Source: Quercus robur
Lineage: Eukaryota; Streptophyta; Magnoliopsida; Fagales; Fagaceae
Length of the DNA stretch: 64,000 nt
Direction: 5' to 3'
Assembly: GCF_932294415.1 (NCBI RefSeq)
Contig: NC_065544.1
Coordinates: 13,739,351-13,803,350 of the forward strand
A program made the translations under genes and the position numbers. The notes beneath the pieces are model-generated. The model worked only from the letters and a program-made list of their open reading frames with translations. It was not told the origin of the DNA and ran no database searches. Below are positions 22,321 through 34,064 of this stretch, in pieces. The stretch's first letter is position 1. Every line of letters starts with the position of its first letter.

Positions 22321-23365
22321 TTAAAAATTTTCAGACTTCCCACTTATTTTTTTCACCTTCCCACCACTTTGGTCTCTCATTTTTGGTCTCCCACTTCTTT
22401 AGTTCAGCTGTTTTCCTCTCACCCACATTTTTTCTCCCTCTCCCTCTTCCTTAACCCACTTCCCCTCCTCATCTCTTCTTCTTTACTCAAAACCCACCAT
22501 TTCTTTTCCAAAATTTTAAGCACAAAAATACTACCCAAAACCACAGACCCTATCCAAAGCAAGGTAAGTCTCTCTAGCTCTCATTTATATTTCGTAGCAA
22601 TATTTGTATATATATTTGTTGTTAAATTTCTAGTTTTTTAGTTTTGATTTTGGTTGAAGTTTGGTTTGGGTTATGTGTATATTTTTGTGTAACTATTGGT
22701 TGATTGTGTGGGTTTTAGTTTTGGATTTGGTTTTGGTTAAAGTTTACCCAAAGCAAGGTAAGTCTCTCTAGCTCTCATTTCTATTTTGTAGCAATATTTG
22801 TATATATATTTGTTGTTAAATTTCTGGTTTTTTAGTTTTGATTTTGGTTGAAGTTTGGTTTGGGTTATGTGTATTTTTTTGTGTAACTATTGGTTGATTG
22901 TGTGGGTTTTGATTTTGGTTGAAGTTTGGTTTGGGTTATGTGTATATTTTTGTGTAACTATTGGTTGATTGTGTGGGTTTCAGTTTTGGATTTGGTTTTG
23001 ATTAAAGTTTACCCAAAGCAAGGTAAGTCTCTCTAGCTCTCATTTCTATTTTGTAGCAATATTTGTATATATATTTGTTGTTAAATTTCTGGTTTTTTAG
23101 TTTTGATTTTGGTTGAAGTTTGGTTTGGGTTATGTGTATTTTTTTGTGTAACTATTGGTTGATTGTGTGGGTTTTGATTTTGGTTGAAGTTTGGTTTGGG
23201 TTATGTGTATATTTTTGTGTAACTATTGGTTGATTGTGTGGGTTTCAGTTTTGGATTTGGTTTTGATTAAAGTTTACCCAAAGCAAGGTAAGTCTCTCTA
23301 GCTCTCATTTCTATTTTGTAGCAATATTTGTATATATATTTGATGTTAAATTTCTGGTTTTTTAG
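22321..23365 (+). repeat. CACTA leader with tandemly repeated exon/splice-donor unit
   Basis: A pyrimidine-rich, leader-like stretch (22321-22560) ends in CAAAGCAAG|GTAAGT, a strong 5' splice site with the GT at 22564. The CCAAAGCAAGGTAAGTCTC module recurs with donors at 22758, 23023 and 23288, the last two steps being 265 bp each. The repeat unit also holds a 'gtgggtttcag' acceptor-like site about 45-50 bp before each later donor, so each unit could act as a mini-exon. Duplicates of 'ttttggttgaagtttggtttgggtta' type sequence lie within the unit. Confidence 0.75.
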
Positions 23366-24270
23366 TAATTAGAAAACTTTTTCAAATGTTAGTGAGATTC
23401 TAAAACTATCAATTGCCTGTATATATTTCCTTATTAAATGATTCATTGTTAAATGTTTTTAAATCATTAATAGGAATTGATATTTGTATTGATTATATAT
23501 TGCCAAGATTAACAAATCTTACTAACTTTACTAGGCCATTTCTTGTTGATTTGATTAGTCAAAGCACATTTTTAAATCCTTAATATGGGAATTGATATTT
23601 GTATTGATTATATATTACCAAGATCAACAATCATATTAATGTTACCGGGCTATTTACTATTGATTTCATTAATCAAAGCAATAAAAAGAGTGGGGACGGC
23701 TTGCAAAACTTTCTTATTTCCTAAATATATAGTTAGATAGCTGAGTTAGTTGTATCTAGGGAGTGGGAACTGCTTGCAAATCTTTTTGGTCTGTTACATG
23801 GAGGCAAGACTTTTGAGCAATAATTTCGTCAAAATTGATATATTTTAAAATCTTAAAATTTAAGTAACTAGAACTTTGGACACAAGATTTAGCAAGGGTG
23901 TACATAGAATTATTAACTAGAGCTTTCTTCTTCTCTCTTGCATCCTAGCTCCTGCTCCCTTTTTTATCTTCATAGAATTATTACACTTCCAATGGAATTT
24001 TTCTTAAAACTGCAAAAGAATGGGTATAAGTTATGGTGCAACAAACCTTCTGGTGCTTGCTTTCAAATTTCTTGGGAATGAAAATTGAATTGTCTTTTTG
24101 GGTTTGACTATAATCATATGTTTGGCTTAGCTATAGATGCTTGTCACTTAAGGCTATTAGCTTGATGCTTAAGAAGAGCTTGACAATCTTATTAAGTGAG
24201 AAGGAATTTTGATTTTTAATAGAAATGGAATCAATTTGACCAACTTCGATCTCCATTCTGCTCTCACAAA
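23366..24270 (+). other. CACTA interior, intron-like
   Basis: AT-rich with no open frame of note. 23450-23520 and 23560-23650 contain related sequence ('attgatatttgtattgattatata'). Confidence 0.4.
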
Positions 24271-25350
24271 GGTATACCCTTTTTCCTTTTCTATTTTTTT
24301 TTTTAAATTTTATTTGGAAACTATGTTCGAAATGTTATATTTTCACCATATGCGAATCAGATTGTAACCATGTAATTTTTTTATTTTGAGTTTACGATTC
24401 TAATAAAGCCATTTAAAGGCATTTGCATTTTTTTTTCCTAATAATGAATTTGGGTTAGTATTTAGTGAGAAGTTAAACCTTAAGTGTGTAAAATTTAGTT
24501 GTATTTGATTTTTTAACAATGCAGAGAAAATGTGAGTTACTTTGAATTTTACAGTAGTGAATTTGGGATATTTATAGGTATTGGAACAAGTGGGGTTTGA
24601 GGTAATTGATGGTGGAGAATGGAAGTTCTGGAAGTATGTGGAGGAAGCTGAGGTTGGACTAGGGCTGTCGATTCATACTATTTTCATTATGGGAAAATTG
24701 CTGGTAGGGGATCGAAATTTACTAGGTTTGTGTGTATATATATATGCTTTATTAATTTTTTTTTAATTATCATATACAAGTTTAATTTTTTTTTTTTTTT
24801 TTTGCAATGCTAAATATGAGGGATGTCTTCATTGGGTCTTACATTAAACACATTTGAGAAACAAACTATTTTTTTTTTTTTAGTGCTTGCTTTAAGAGCT
24901 TGTCTATTCATGCAGCGGTCTTTGACACTTTTATACCTTGATTTAATTGTGAGAATTTCTTAATCACATGAAAAATTTCTAAGTGATGTCCACTTTAGTT
25001 ATGCCTACAAATTTTGTTTCTTTACCTCTATAGTTTTACTTGTGTTTAGGATCAACAAAGTAGGGAGCTTTCTCAATGTCATGTATCTAAGCTAGCCAAG
25101 AAACTGAGGGTGAAGGTATGAGTGATGAGTTGGTACTTTTCACCCTTATTTATGATATTACTAAGTTCATTTGTATTATTGCTACTGTTGTATTTCTTTT
25201 GCAAGTTTAGTGTGAAGTTTTTTTTAACCCTTAACTAAAATCTTGTTTTAGTCATTTAATTTTACCAATTATTTAGTTTTTATTTGTTGATTGTTTTTCA
25301 GGAAGAAGAGGTAAAATTGAAGCCTGTTATTGCATTTGATTGTGGTATGG
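24245..25350 (+). other. Exon-like fragments within the CACTA
   Basis: Three short open stretches have plausible splice borders. The first is 24581-24730, preceded by 'ttatag' and ending before GTTTGT; it encodes EQVGFEVIDGGEWKFW and continues about 30 more residues. The second is about 25050-25115, encoding QQSRELSQCHVSKLAKKL and ending before GTATGA. The third is about 25302-25345, after 'tttttcag', encoding EEEVKLKPVIAFD. I do not recognise the protein. They may be parts of an element-encoded gene or a captured host gene. Confidence 0.35.
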
Positions 25351-27350
25351 TCTTCTTATAAGAGTTCTTTCAATGATTTTTAGTTACATCTTGATGTAAT
25401 TGAGATGTGAAAAGGCTAATGCATTCAGTACTAATAACTGAACGGTTTTCTGATTTTGGTCCTTTCATTTCATGGCCTAAAATGTGGCCGTTTCTTTTAT
25501 TAGTAGATTTTTAGGTTATGGGTCAAATGTCCTTGTCTCACCATCCTTATTGAGTATCTAGACTTGGCTACGTTATATATATATATATATTCCCCCCCCC
25601 CTCTTTTTTGCCAACATGGTACTTTGCAGGGCATTTCTGTCAAACTGAAGGCTTTCATTCATCTATGTCAATTCATGTCTGGTTTCTTAGCCAACCATTT
25701 CGTCTGAAGTGGACCCAACTCATTGAATTTTATTTTTTGAGTGCTTAATGTAGCATTGACCAAGTATACCAGTACTAAAAATATAGCTAACATTTGCAAA
25801 CAGCTAGTTCCAAATAACAATCTAAATTGACCTGAATGACAATAATGTATAAATACTATTATTTAATATGTAACATGCCTTTGCAATTTGACAATTAAAT
25901 AATTTCTACCATTTTTATTCCTTTTGAATTGATGAGTGAGTTTTGCTCTTGACTTCTTGCAATCTTTTTTTTTTTTTTTTTAATTTCTTTTTTATACTAA
26001 AAATACTTGCATAGTGTAAGAGAGTGCAAGATTTTAGATACATCATCTATCAATATATATCCCAAGAGAGAAAGAGAGAGAGAGCTACAACTAGAACTAG
26101 AACTACAAGTCTGTTATGGCACGTCTAATTTATCAATATTTCAAACATGAATCAAGCAAGTGCCTTTAACAATGCTTCTATGCATTAATCTTTCCACTCA
26201 ATTTAGTTGATAATTTTATTTTACTTTGTCATTGTATTTTTTATTAAAATAAAAAACAACTCAATTCTGACTGTTGGATTTGTTAAATTGCTAGATTAAA
26301 CATTTGGTGGCTACTGCAATATCTTTAGCATCCCCTGTGGAGCAAAGCAAGGTAGCAACTAGTAAGTTAACCTCTCATTCTCTGACTACGTATGATTAAA
26401 TTATTAAATAGCTCATGTTTACTGTGGAACAAATGCAAACTAGCAAAATATTGGAGCTTATCTTCTGGTTTGTATATCTTTGTACACCTCTCCCTATTTT
26501 AGTTTATAGTTTGTTCTCTCAATGTACTTAGTTTAGTAGTTTCTTCTCTTTTTACATGATTTTGGACGTGAAGTCACCTAATTTACGTCTTTTAAGTGAT
26601 CTTAGTAGTCTATAATTTAGACTTAGATTTTGTAAGATTAGCAGCTCATTGTAAGTTTGAGTTCCTCTTTCTGGGAGCAAACCAATGAATTGCTCAAGGG
26701 AGAGTAAAATCTACTTCAAAATACCCTATTAGTATATAATTATATGTCAAATTTTTTGTTGTGGTGAGTTGTTGATTTGGAGCAAGTGGGTGGCTTGCAC
26801 GGTGATATAAGGCGGTTTACTTTTCATTATTGGGAGTGTTGATTGTCTTGTGAATATTGTGATATTATTGTTCAACTATGTGTGAATTTATTTTATCTCC
26901 TCTTAGTAAATTCAAATATTCTACTGTGGTAGGTTGTTGATTTGGAGCAAGCAGGTTGTTTGCACGAAGATATAAGATAGTGTATTTTATTTTGGGAGTG
27001 TTGATTGTGTTGTTCCTATTGTGCTATAATTATTGATAATGAACTTAGTCATTCTTGCTGGAATTTCCTTAATAATTCTACCTTTTATGTGATCATCTAA
27101 GTTTGCTTTTTATCTATTGCTACTTGAGTAATACTCATGCATTGGTGTGTTCAGTGATTAGCCCTAGGCAAACCAAGTATGGATCTAACTTGACTTAGAC
27201 TTATATTTTTTAGTTTCGTGAACACTAGGTTCCTAGGTGATTGGAGTGGTCTAGCATCTTAAAGCTTTTTCAACATAAGCTATGGAGTCAAATTCAAGGC
27301 ATTCTTGATTATTACCCATGATTAAGTTCAGATTTTTCATCATCGATAAG
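25351..27350. other. CACTA interior, mostly non-coding
   Basis: Long AT-rich stretch. A C-run lies at about 25591-25600. 26770-26860 and 26935-27010 are a diverged duplication ('gttgttgatttggagcaag'). No convincing exon was found. Confidence 0.4.
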
Positions 27351-27357
27351 TATATGT

Positions 27358-27573
27358 ATGGCTCCTTTGGAAGAATGGGCATGGCAATTTATGGTACAAG
27401 GACAACTACTTAATGCCCTTGATGAGAGATTGAGGGCTAGAGGTGGGTTTGATGAGGGGAAGATTGAGTTGGATGAGTTAGAAAGTGAGGACATGGATAT
27501 ATATTTGCTCCAAAAAATGAAATCCAAGGATATGTGGTCTGAGTTTGAACAAAATTATGGCTCTTCATTATAG
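27358..27573 (+). pseudogene. Possible receptor-kinase C-terminal fragment inside the CACTA
   Basis: An open frame of 71 codons encodes EEWAWQFMVQGQLLNALDER and then GGFDEGKIE. The pattern (aromatic 'WAW', 'G+LL+ALD+RL', 'G+FDE') recalls the region after subdomain X in plant lectin-type receptor kinases, where 'VDWVW...G.LL.A.D.RL...FDE' is typical. The following Cys-His-Pro segment expected in a kinase is missing, so at most it is a captured fragment. The sequence 'ttcttgattattacccatgattaagttcagatttttca' occurs before (about 27301) and after (about 27590) it, a direct duplication around the fragment. Assignment is tentative. Confidence 0.35.
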
Positions 27574-27834
27574 CCAACATTTGAAGATATTCTTGATTAT
27601 TACCCATGATTAAGTTCAGATTTTTCAACATTTGAAGATTTTTCATCATTAATAAGTATTGTATTTGCTATTGTAAATAATTATAAGTAGATATATTTAA
27701 TTTGTTGGTTTAATGTGGTATTGTATTTGCTATTGGAAAATATGAATTATGATTCATTACAGGTGTTATAAAATAAGTATTGAAAAATATGTATTTTAGG
27801 TACATTACATGTGCTAAATTTTTTTTTTTTTAAA

Positions 27835-28321
27835 AAGGACCTATACCAGCGCTTTTGAAAGCGCTGGCATAGGTCCTTTTAGATTATACTGATTCACGAC
27901 CTATACCAGCGCTTTCGTGAGCGCTGGAATAGGTATAGTCTATGCCAGCGCTTTCAAAAGCGCTGGTATAGGCCTTTTAAATCATATAGATTCAAGACTT
28001 ATACCAGCGCTTTTGAAAGTGCTGGCATAGGTAGTACCTATTCCAGCGCTTTCAAAAGCGCTGGTATAAGTCTTGAATCTATATGATTTAAAAGGCCTAT
28101 ACCAGCGCTTCAAAAGCGCTGGTATAGGGCATATGCCTTTCCTAGCGCTTTTGAAAAGCGCCGGGACAGATCCGTTGACCCTATACCCAAATTCACTGCG
28201 CGGCGGTTTGAAGCGCTGGGAAAAAAAACGCCGGGATAGGAATTTTGACCCTATCCCAGCGCTTTCTGGGGCTATCCCAGCGGTTTTGAAAACGCTAGGA
28301 TAGCCCTGTTTTTTTGTAGTG
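27835..28321. repeat. Right subterminal hairpin array of the CACTA
   Basis: At least eight hairpin units with core GCGCTTTTGAAAGCGC or a variant extend to the terminal CACTACAAAAAAA inverted end. Linkers differ from the left array ('gattatactgattc', 'aatcatatagattcaag'), and 27980-28110 is itself a larger palindrome. Confidence 0.85.
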
Positions 28322-28324
28322 ATA

Positions 28325-29460
28325 AGATATATTATCCTCACATTCTAAAAACCATCGTCAGTGCGTATGGAGATCATACTCGATGTGTGGCACCCATTAA
28401 ACTTGAAATCCATGTAAAGGACTAACTTCATTTAAAACCAAATAAAAAATAAAATCCCATTATTTACTATTAACGCCCTACACACAAGAAATAAATTTAT
28501 GTAAACTTTTAAAATTAAAAAAAAGAAAAGAAAAAGCATATTAAGGTTCAAGTTTGAATTGGTAAAGTTTTAGAGGCGAATTTGAGAGTGAGAGAGAGAG
28601 AGAATTTTGGGAAATGGAGGAGTGGATGCAATTGCTGAAATTATGGAGAGACAACTTTTTTTGATACAATGGAGAGAACTTAAAGTAGCTATCGGATTTA
28701 AAAAAATAATTAAAATTAAAACAAAATTTGAGGAGCCAAATCCTGAAACTGAAAGAGAGGGAAAGCGGAAAATGTAATGGCAAGTGGAGGAGTGAATGTA
28801 AAGTTTAATATTATGCAACAATTTGGTAACAGCTTACGGAAAAAAGAAAGGAAAAAAAGAGGGAAGCCTCAAATCAAGAACCAAATAATCACTATGAATT
28901 CGGAAAATAAAATACAAAAGTAGAAAGTAAATAAGGAAATGAATTAAGAGATCGAATAGAAATTGATCAGAATTGTTAGAGTGGAAAAGAAAATTTTGGA
29001 TGGAGAGTTAATTGTATATGTTAAAGAGCGAAGCTAAAGATTGTGAATGCGTTTCTCAAAAAAAAAAAAAAAAAAAAAGATTGTGAATGCATTAAATTAA
29101 ATAATATAATTTTGATAAATTGAAGAAGAATGAAACAAGTCAAATTTTGATATATATGGACACTCGAAAGAGGGAAACCAAAGAGGCAAAGATCGTGTAA
29201 GAATTAAATAATAATATTTTCCTTTTATATATGGATTCTCGGTGGAAAGAAGTCAACTTTTTTTAATTGAATAAATAAATTTACCTTTAATGTCTAAATC
29301 TAACGCTTATAAATATGGTTTGTTAACAAGAGAGTTTATTGCAACAATCACTTTGATAATTTAGAATTGACAAAATGTTTGACTTGATATTCACAAAAAT
29401 GCTCATTGTCATGTTATTTGTCTTTTTATTTCTTTTTTTTCGTGAGCTCAAATGCTAGAA
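28325..29460. other. Intergenic, A- and purine-rich
   Basis: It contains GA-rich runs (28585-28602), a poly(A) at about 29059-29078 and no supported gene. Short minus-strand frames near 28541-28821 are low complexity. Confidence 0.45.
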
Positions 29461-29467
29461 TAACTCA

Positions 29468-30001
29468 ATGGGGATGAGATTGTTTGCACAATATCCCAGT
29501 ACCACAGGAAAGTGCAAAATGCGTTGTTTTGAGAGTACCAAATTCTCTACGGGCAAACTTCAGGAGGACCGCATCCTATACATAACCATTGTGCAAAAAT
29601 CAACAAAGAAACTCCTGGAAGACCCAATCCTATACATAATTCAGTCTTTGTAAGGATTGATCCTATACAAGGAATCAATCCTCTACGTAATCATCAAGCA
29701 AGAATCAATAGAGAAACTCCAGGAGGGCCTAATCTTATACATAATCCATGAAACACTTGGAGGCCTTGATCATCATCACAACCCACCAAACTATGAACCA
29801 CTAAATATCAAAAGGATACGAATCTTTATACTACTTGCGTTACTCTTAGCCACAACAGTTTATCTTGGAATAAATCGTCTAATTTTTGGATTTTTAGTTC
29901 TTCGGCAAAACAAAATGAATGTAATAGAGATATATTCCGTTCAATTTTTTTCATTTTTCATTTTTTATTTTTATTTTTATTTTTATATATGTTTAGTTTG
30001 A
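29468..30001 (+). pseudogene. Repeat-containing ORF with C-terminal membrane segment, one in-frame stop
   Basis: One reading frame is open from 29468 to 30001 except for a single TAA at 29651-29653. The N-terminal part contains about four imperfect copies of a peptide like KLxEDxILYII, at 29549-29590, 29606-29645, 29660-29695 and 29714-29752. A hydrophobic helix follows near 29820-29910 (FILLALLLATTVYLGINRL), then a low-complexity Phe/Tyr tail. It could be a tail-anchored membrane protein remnant. I do not recognise the family. No clear promoter was identified. Confidence 0.35.
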
Positions 30002-30305
30002 AATTTATCCTGTTCCCATGAGTTACCGGAATTTATTTTTCCTAGGAAATCTTAATCTATACAATGTTTTCCATTGCTTTCAAAAGTGGGATACAATTTT
30101 AATCAAATATTGTTGGGTTAACTTTAGTTTGGTTTTTGTACCCGATTTATAGTATACTTGAATATTCTTTAGGATTTAAACCTTTCATAAACACCTAATT
30201 GAGATTTTTGAATGTCATAATTTTGCCGTAGAAAAGAAAAAGAAAACGGTGTTGCTTTTTTAGCAATTTCAATAATCTCCTTCCCTAGAATAGCATATAA
30301 GTTTT

Positions 30306-31212
30306 TGTTAGGTTTTAAAAATTTAGAACAATTGGCAAATTGTGAACACAAACTTATTTAGATCGATATAGATTCCTATATCTATAGGTATGATTAGACA
30401 ATACTCAAGGTGCTGCAAGTCAGAATACAAGAAAAAGGAAGCTACAGGTTTAGAAATTCGAAACATGCTAGGTTCAACCGATTGAGACTATGGTTTGACC
30501 GATTGAGATGCATTTCTGCAGAATTTAATTAAAGCCCATTAGCCCAATAAGCCCATTAAGTGATTAGGGTTTCAGATCTAATTCTCCTACTATTTAAAGG
30601 AAACCCTAAAGCACGTTTTAGGAGTTTTTTTTTTAGAGAGAGAAGAGTGCTTATTGTGCCTCCTATTATAGATCTTGGGTTTCTGTACCCAAAACTCTCT
30701 AAAATCTTTTACTGGTAATATTCCTTGAAGAAACTCAAGATCCGGTATTGTAAAAGTTGCACATAGTTGATGATTTAAAACTTTGAGTGGGATCTCGAGT
30801 CACAAACGTGGGGGTTTGTGTTTAACAAATTCAGAGAGAAGAATCCGTAGATTCGGAACTACGTGTAGTCACGTGAGTAAATACTACAAGAGGTAGCTTT
30901 AGATGTAAGGAAAAATCTATTGTAAAACTTCAGGTTAAATCTTCTCTAGGTTTTTTACCTTCAAACTGGACGGTTTCATTGGTTTTCCTAGGTCATTATA
31001 TTGTTTGTCTTCTTTACATTTTTGCACTTAGTGATTCGAAGCTGTGTGTGGTCGCATGAGTAAATACTACAAGAGTTAGCTTTAGATGTAAGGAAAAATC
31101 TATTGTAAAACTTCAGGTTAAATCTTCTCTGGGTTTTTTTACCTTCAAACTGGACGGTTTTATTGGTTTTCCTAGGTCATTATATCACTTGTCTTCTTTA
31201 CACTTTTCCATA
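30306..31212 (+). repeat. 3'-truncated LTR with internal tandem duplication
   Basis: It starts TGTTAGGTTTTAAAAATTTAG like the solo LTR at 10217 and follows it through 'agtgggatctc', 'gtcacgtgagtaa' and 'aaaacttcaggttaaatc'. It then stops at about 31212 without the CTAACA end. A ~180-bp segment is tandemly duplicated (30850-31032 and 31033-31209), with a few differences between copies. Confidence 0.75.
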
Positions 31213-31559
31213 TACAATTATTAAATTGTTCCTTACTACTGAATTGGATCCAAGCATGGTGTTATGTACACATACACGTGTGTGTATACAATTTTAAAAG
31301 CAAGAGACAACCAAAAAAATTGAATCTTTTTTTAAATTTTGGCCTTTTTTTTCTTATTGTGATACACTTAATTATGGTTAAAAAAAATTAAATTTGTTTG
31401 TTTTGTATTCTCGAATTTCAAAATACCATTAGAAAACAAAAAGGGAATATTTCAAATCTCTCGTTTATTATTTTTTTTTATCTTTCTTTTAAAGGATTTT
31501 ATGTATAAATTTTGCAATTATATATGTGTAAAATTATGTCATAAAGAGAATATTATAAT

Positions 31560-31601
<42 letters not shown>

Positions 31602-31606
<5 letters not shown>

Positions 31607-32496
31607 GTTCAAGTTACACCTGGTGTAACTCTAAAGAGTTATATCTTTTTTAAACCATTGGATTTAAGTAGATCCAATGGTCAAAAAAAGACACTTATTA
31701 ATGTTAATATTCAAATTAAGATCTCATTTATTATCTCTTATTTATGACATTCCATACTTATCTCTAAAATAAAAAACTGGTATATGTTCTATCTGCTCTC
31801 TCTTTCTCCTCCATCACTCTTCCACCTCCACTGCCATAGGGAAATAATTCATAATGCTAGGTGTAACTTTTTTGGATCTGTTACTTTGAAACATTGTTTA
31901 GTTTCCATGAGGTTCACTTGAAATATCCAAAACTATAAACTTGGCGAAAATTCTTAGAGATTAATTTCTGTAGTTCATAGACTTTGTAGGTGATATCTCA
32001 AATATAGCCTAATCCAGAGGATTTGAAAATAATATGAATGAAAGGCAATTTATCATGTGTTGTCTTATGGGTTGTGCGAGAAAATTATCACTATACCAAG
32101 TTACCGACTCTTACAGTGTTAATTACGTTGTTATGCCATTTCATCTAAGATTTGTAACTCTTGATTTATTTCTTGTCACAAAGGAAAGTGGGATTTTGTT
32201 CATTCATAATGCCATATGCAGGGACAACATTTCCTTGCAAAATGAAGTGTAAGCCAAAAATTCAAAAATCCGTGGTCTGCAACTGTAAGGGCAATGGAGG
32301 AGAAAGAGAGAGCAGAGAGAACGTATACTAGTTTTTTATTTTAGAGATAAGTATGGAATATCATAAATACAAAATAATAAATGAGATCCTAATAAGAATA
32401 TCAGTATTAATAATTATTTTTTTTTACCGTTAGATCTACTTAAATCTAATGGTTTAGAAAAGGTGTGACTCTTTAGGTGTAACTTGAACCCATCTC
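31602..32496. mobile_element. Long-TIR element (~895 bp) in an (AT)n site
   Basis: Arms at about 31602-31840 and 32288-32496 are inverted copies over 200+ bp. They share 'ggttcaagttacacct', 'ttggatttaagtagatc'-like and 'cttatctctaaaataaaaaact' blocks. (AT)n tracts flank both ends, consistent with insertion into, or duplication of, a TA-rich target. There is no transposase. A fold-back or Mutator-like non-autonomous element is likely. Confidence 0.75.
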
Positions 32497-32951
32497 ATAT
32501 ATATATATATATATATATATTTGTTATAAGAACATTCACATTAGTGTAGCTATTTTAATTTTTCAGCAAATATATAGCTAAAGGCTCAAAAAAACTTATG
32601 CATCAATCTCAATATTTTATCTTACAATTTTAACATGGGATTGTACCCTCACCATAACTGGCAATGTTTTTTCCTCCCTAGACAATAATTCACTTAATCT
32701 CTATCTCTCTCTCTCTCTCAGCTCATTGTGGAGCTCTTGAGTTCGCACCAATTTTAGCAAGAGGAGTCTGTGGGTCAATCTCTCTCTCTCTCTCTCTCTC
32801 TCATGCATTTAATTTACTTTTAAACACTCATTAATTTAGGAGCATTTTTTAAGTAGGCTAATTATTCTATATATAAAAATATAAATAAGCAATAACCTAA
32901 AAATGTGTGAAATATGTATGACGTGTAAATGTGTCAAATATGTTTAACATG
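32497..32951. other. Intergenic with (CT)n microsatellites
   Basis: (CT)n lies at about 32701-32720 and 32779-32802. No gene is seen. The last five bases (ACATG, 32947-32951) are the left target copy of the retroelement that follows. Confidence 0.55.
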
Positions 32952-34051
32952 TGAAAGTTCAATAAGTGTATAAAACACCTTGAACGTTTAGACCCCCAAT
33001 TTACAAATTACCAATTCAAGCTTAATATCAAACAATTAATGTGCGGAAAATGAACATAAGCTTAATACAGAATTGATAAACAATCTAAACCAAATAAAAT
33101 CACAACCACAATAGAAATTAAATGGAAAAGATTAAGGGAAGAGAGATGCAAACACAAGGACAACACTCGATGTGTTATTGAAGAGGAAACCAAAGCCCTC
33201 GACGTAAAATCTCTCCGCCGCCCTCCAAGCGGTAAACAATCCACTAAAGAATGTAGTTGGGATACATGAATAGCAGAAGACCCTCCAAGTCTAATCTACC
33301 CAATGTACCTAAGCCCTCCAAGCTCCTACTCCAACGAGGTTACGCCAAACCTATTTCTTCTTTAGCTTGCCGGATTCCGCTACTTGACCATAGCATCTAC
33401 CAATATGAAATTGGTCACTTCTTAACTGCTTTCCAAACACCAAATGGCCTCCTCACAGATATGGGTATGGTGAGAAAAGGTTTTGGTAATGTACCTCTCA
33501 AGGATATGACAATGGAGAGGAAGAGAATAGAGGAATTTGAAGAGTCTCTATACGAAGATTGTGGATGAATCAATCTTGTTTTTCTCTAAGGTTTCTCTCT
33601 CAAAATTCTCTCTGGAAGCTCTCTCAAAATCGTGGGTATAAGGGTATATATATAGTAGGGTGAGAAGGAATGTGAAAAGTTAGTTTTTCCCAAACAAGGT
33701 GTTCTGGCGACTTGACCTCATGACTGGGTTGAGTTGCGAGTTCAAGCCACGAGCTAATGGCCTGGCCAGCCTGGGACTTTTGTCCTGTAGTGCAATAGCT
33801 GGCGCGACTCTTCAGCTTCTGGCATGCTTGGCACGTGTGCAACTATCTGGCGACTTGCAAGCCGCAAGCCACTCGCTAGATCCAGTCGCGAGCCCCTGCT
33901 TCTTTGCACAATCTTGAGCATTTCGTCACACTCTTTCACACACTACCCTTACATGATTCCCACCTAAATACAGGGTTACTAATTGCTAAAATACAAGCAA
34001 ATTTGGCACGGAATAAAGCCAACAAGATAGATAATAAAATTCAACCTTACA
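32952..34051 (-). repeat. 3' LTR of element 1
   Basis: 1100 bp, same length as its partner at 39597-40696. Near 33705-33895 it holds a cluster of CG-centred words (ggcgact, tcgcgag variants). The 103-codon plus-strand frame at 33257-33568 is antisense to the element and also open in the partner LTR. Confidence 0.9.
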
Positions 34052-34052
34052 A

Positions 34053-34064
34053 TCTCCCCCTTTG
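34053..34064 (-). other. Polypurine tract of element 1
   Basis: TCTCCCCCTTTG on the plus strand (purine-rich on the element strand) directly abuts the LTR end, the expected plus-strand priming site. Confidence 0.8.

Larger units (their letters stand above)
18996..28321 (+). mobile_element. CACTA (En/Spm-type) transposon, TSD ATA
   Basis: Perfect 13-bp inverted ends CACTACAAAAAAA lie at 18996-19008 and 28309-28321, flanked by exact 3-bp ATA (18993-18995 and 28322-28324). Many subterminal repeats of the form CCAGCGCTTTTGAAAGCGCTGG occur near both ends. Total length is 9326 bp, but about 2.4 kb near the left is itself made of other repeats (reversed SINE, minisatellite, solo LTR). I see no clear TNP2-type transposase. 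The interior instead has a pyrimidine-rich leader, repeated splice donors and short exon-like pieces. It is most likely non-autonomous or a gene-carrying derivative. Orientation is assigned from the leader at 22320 and is tentative. Confidence 0.85.
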
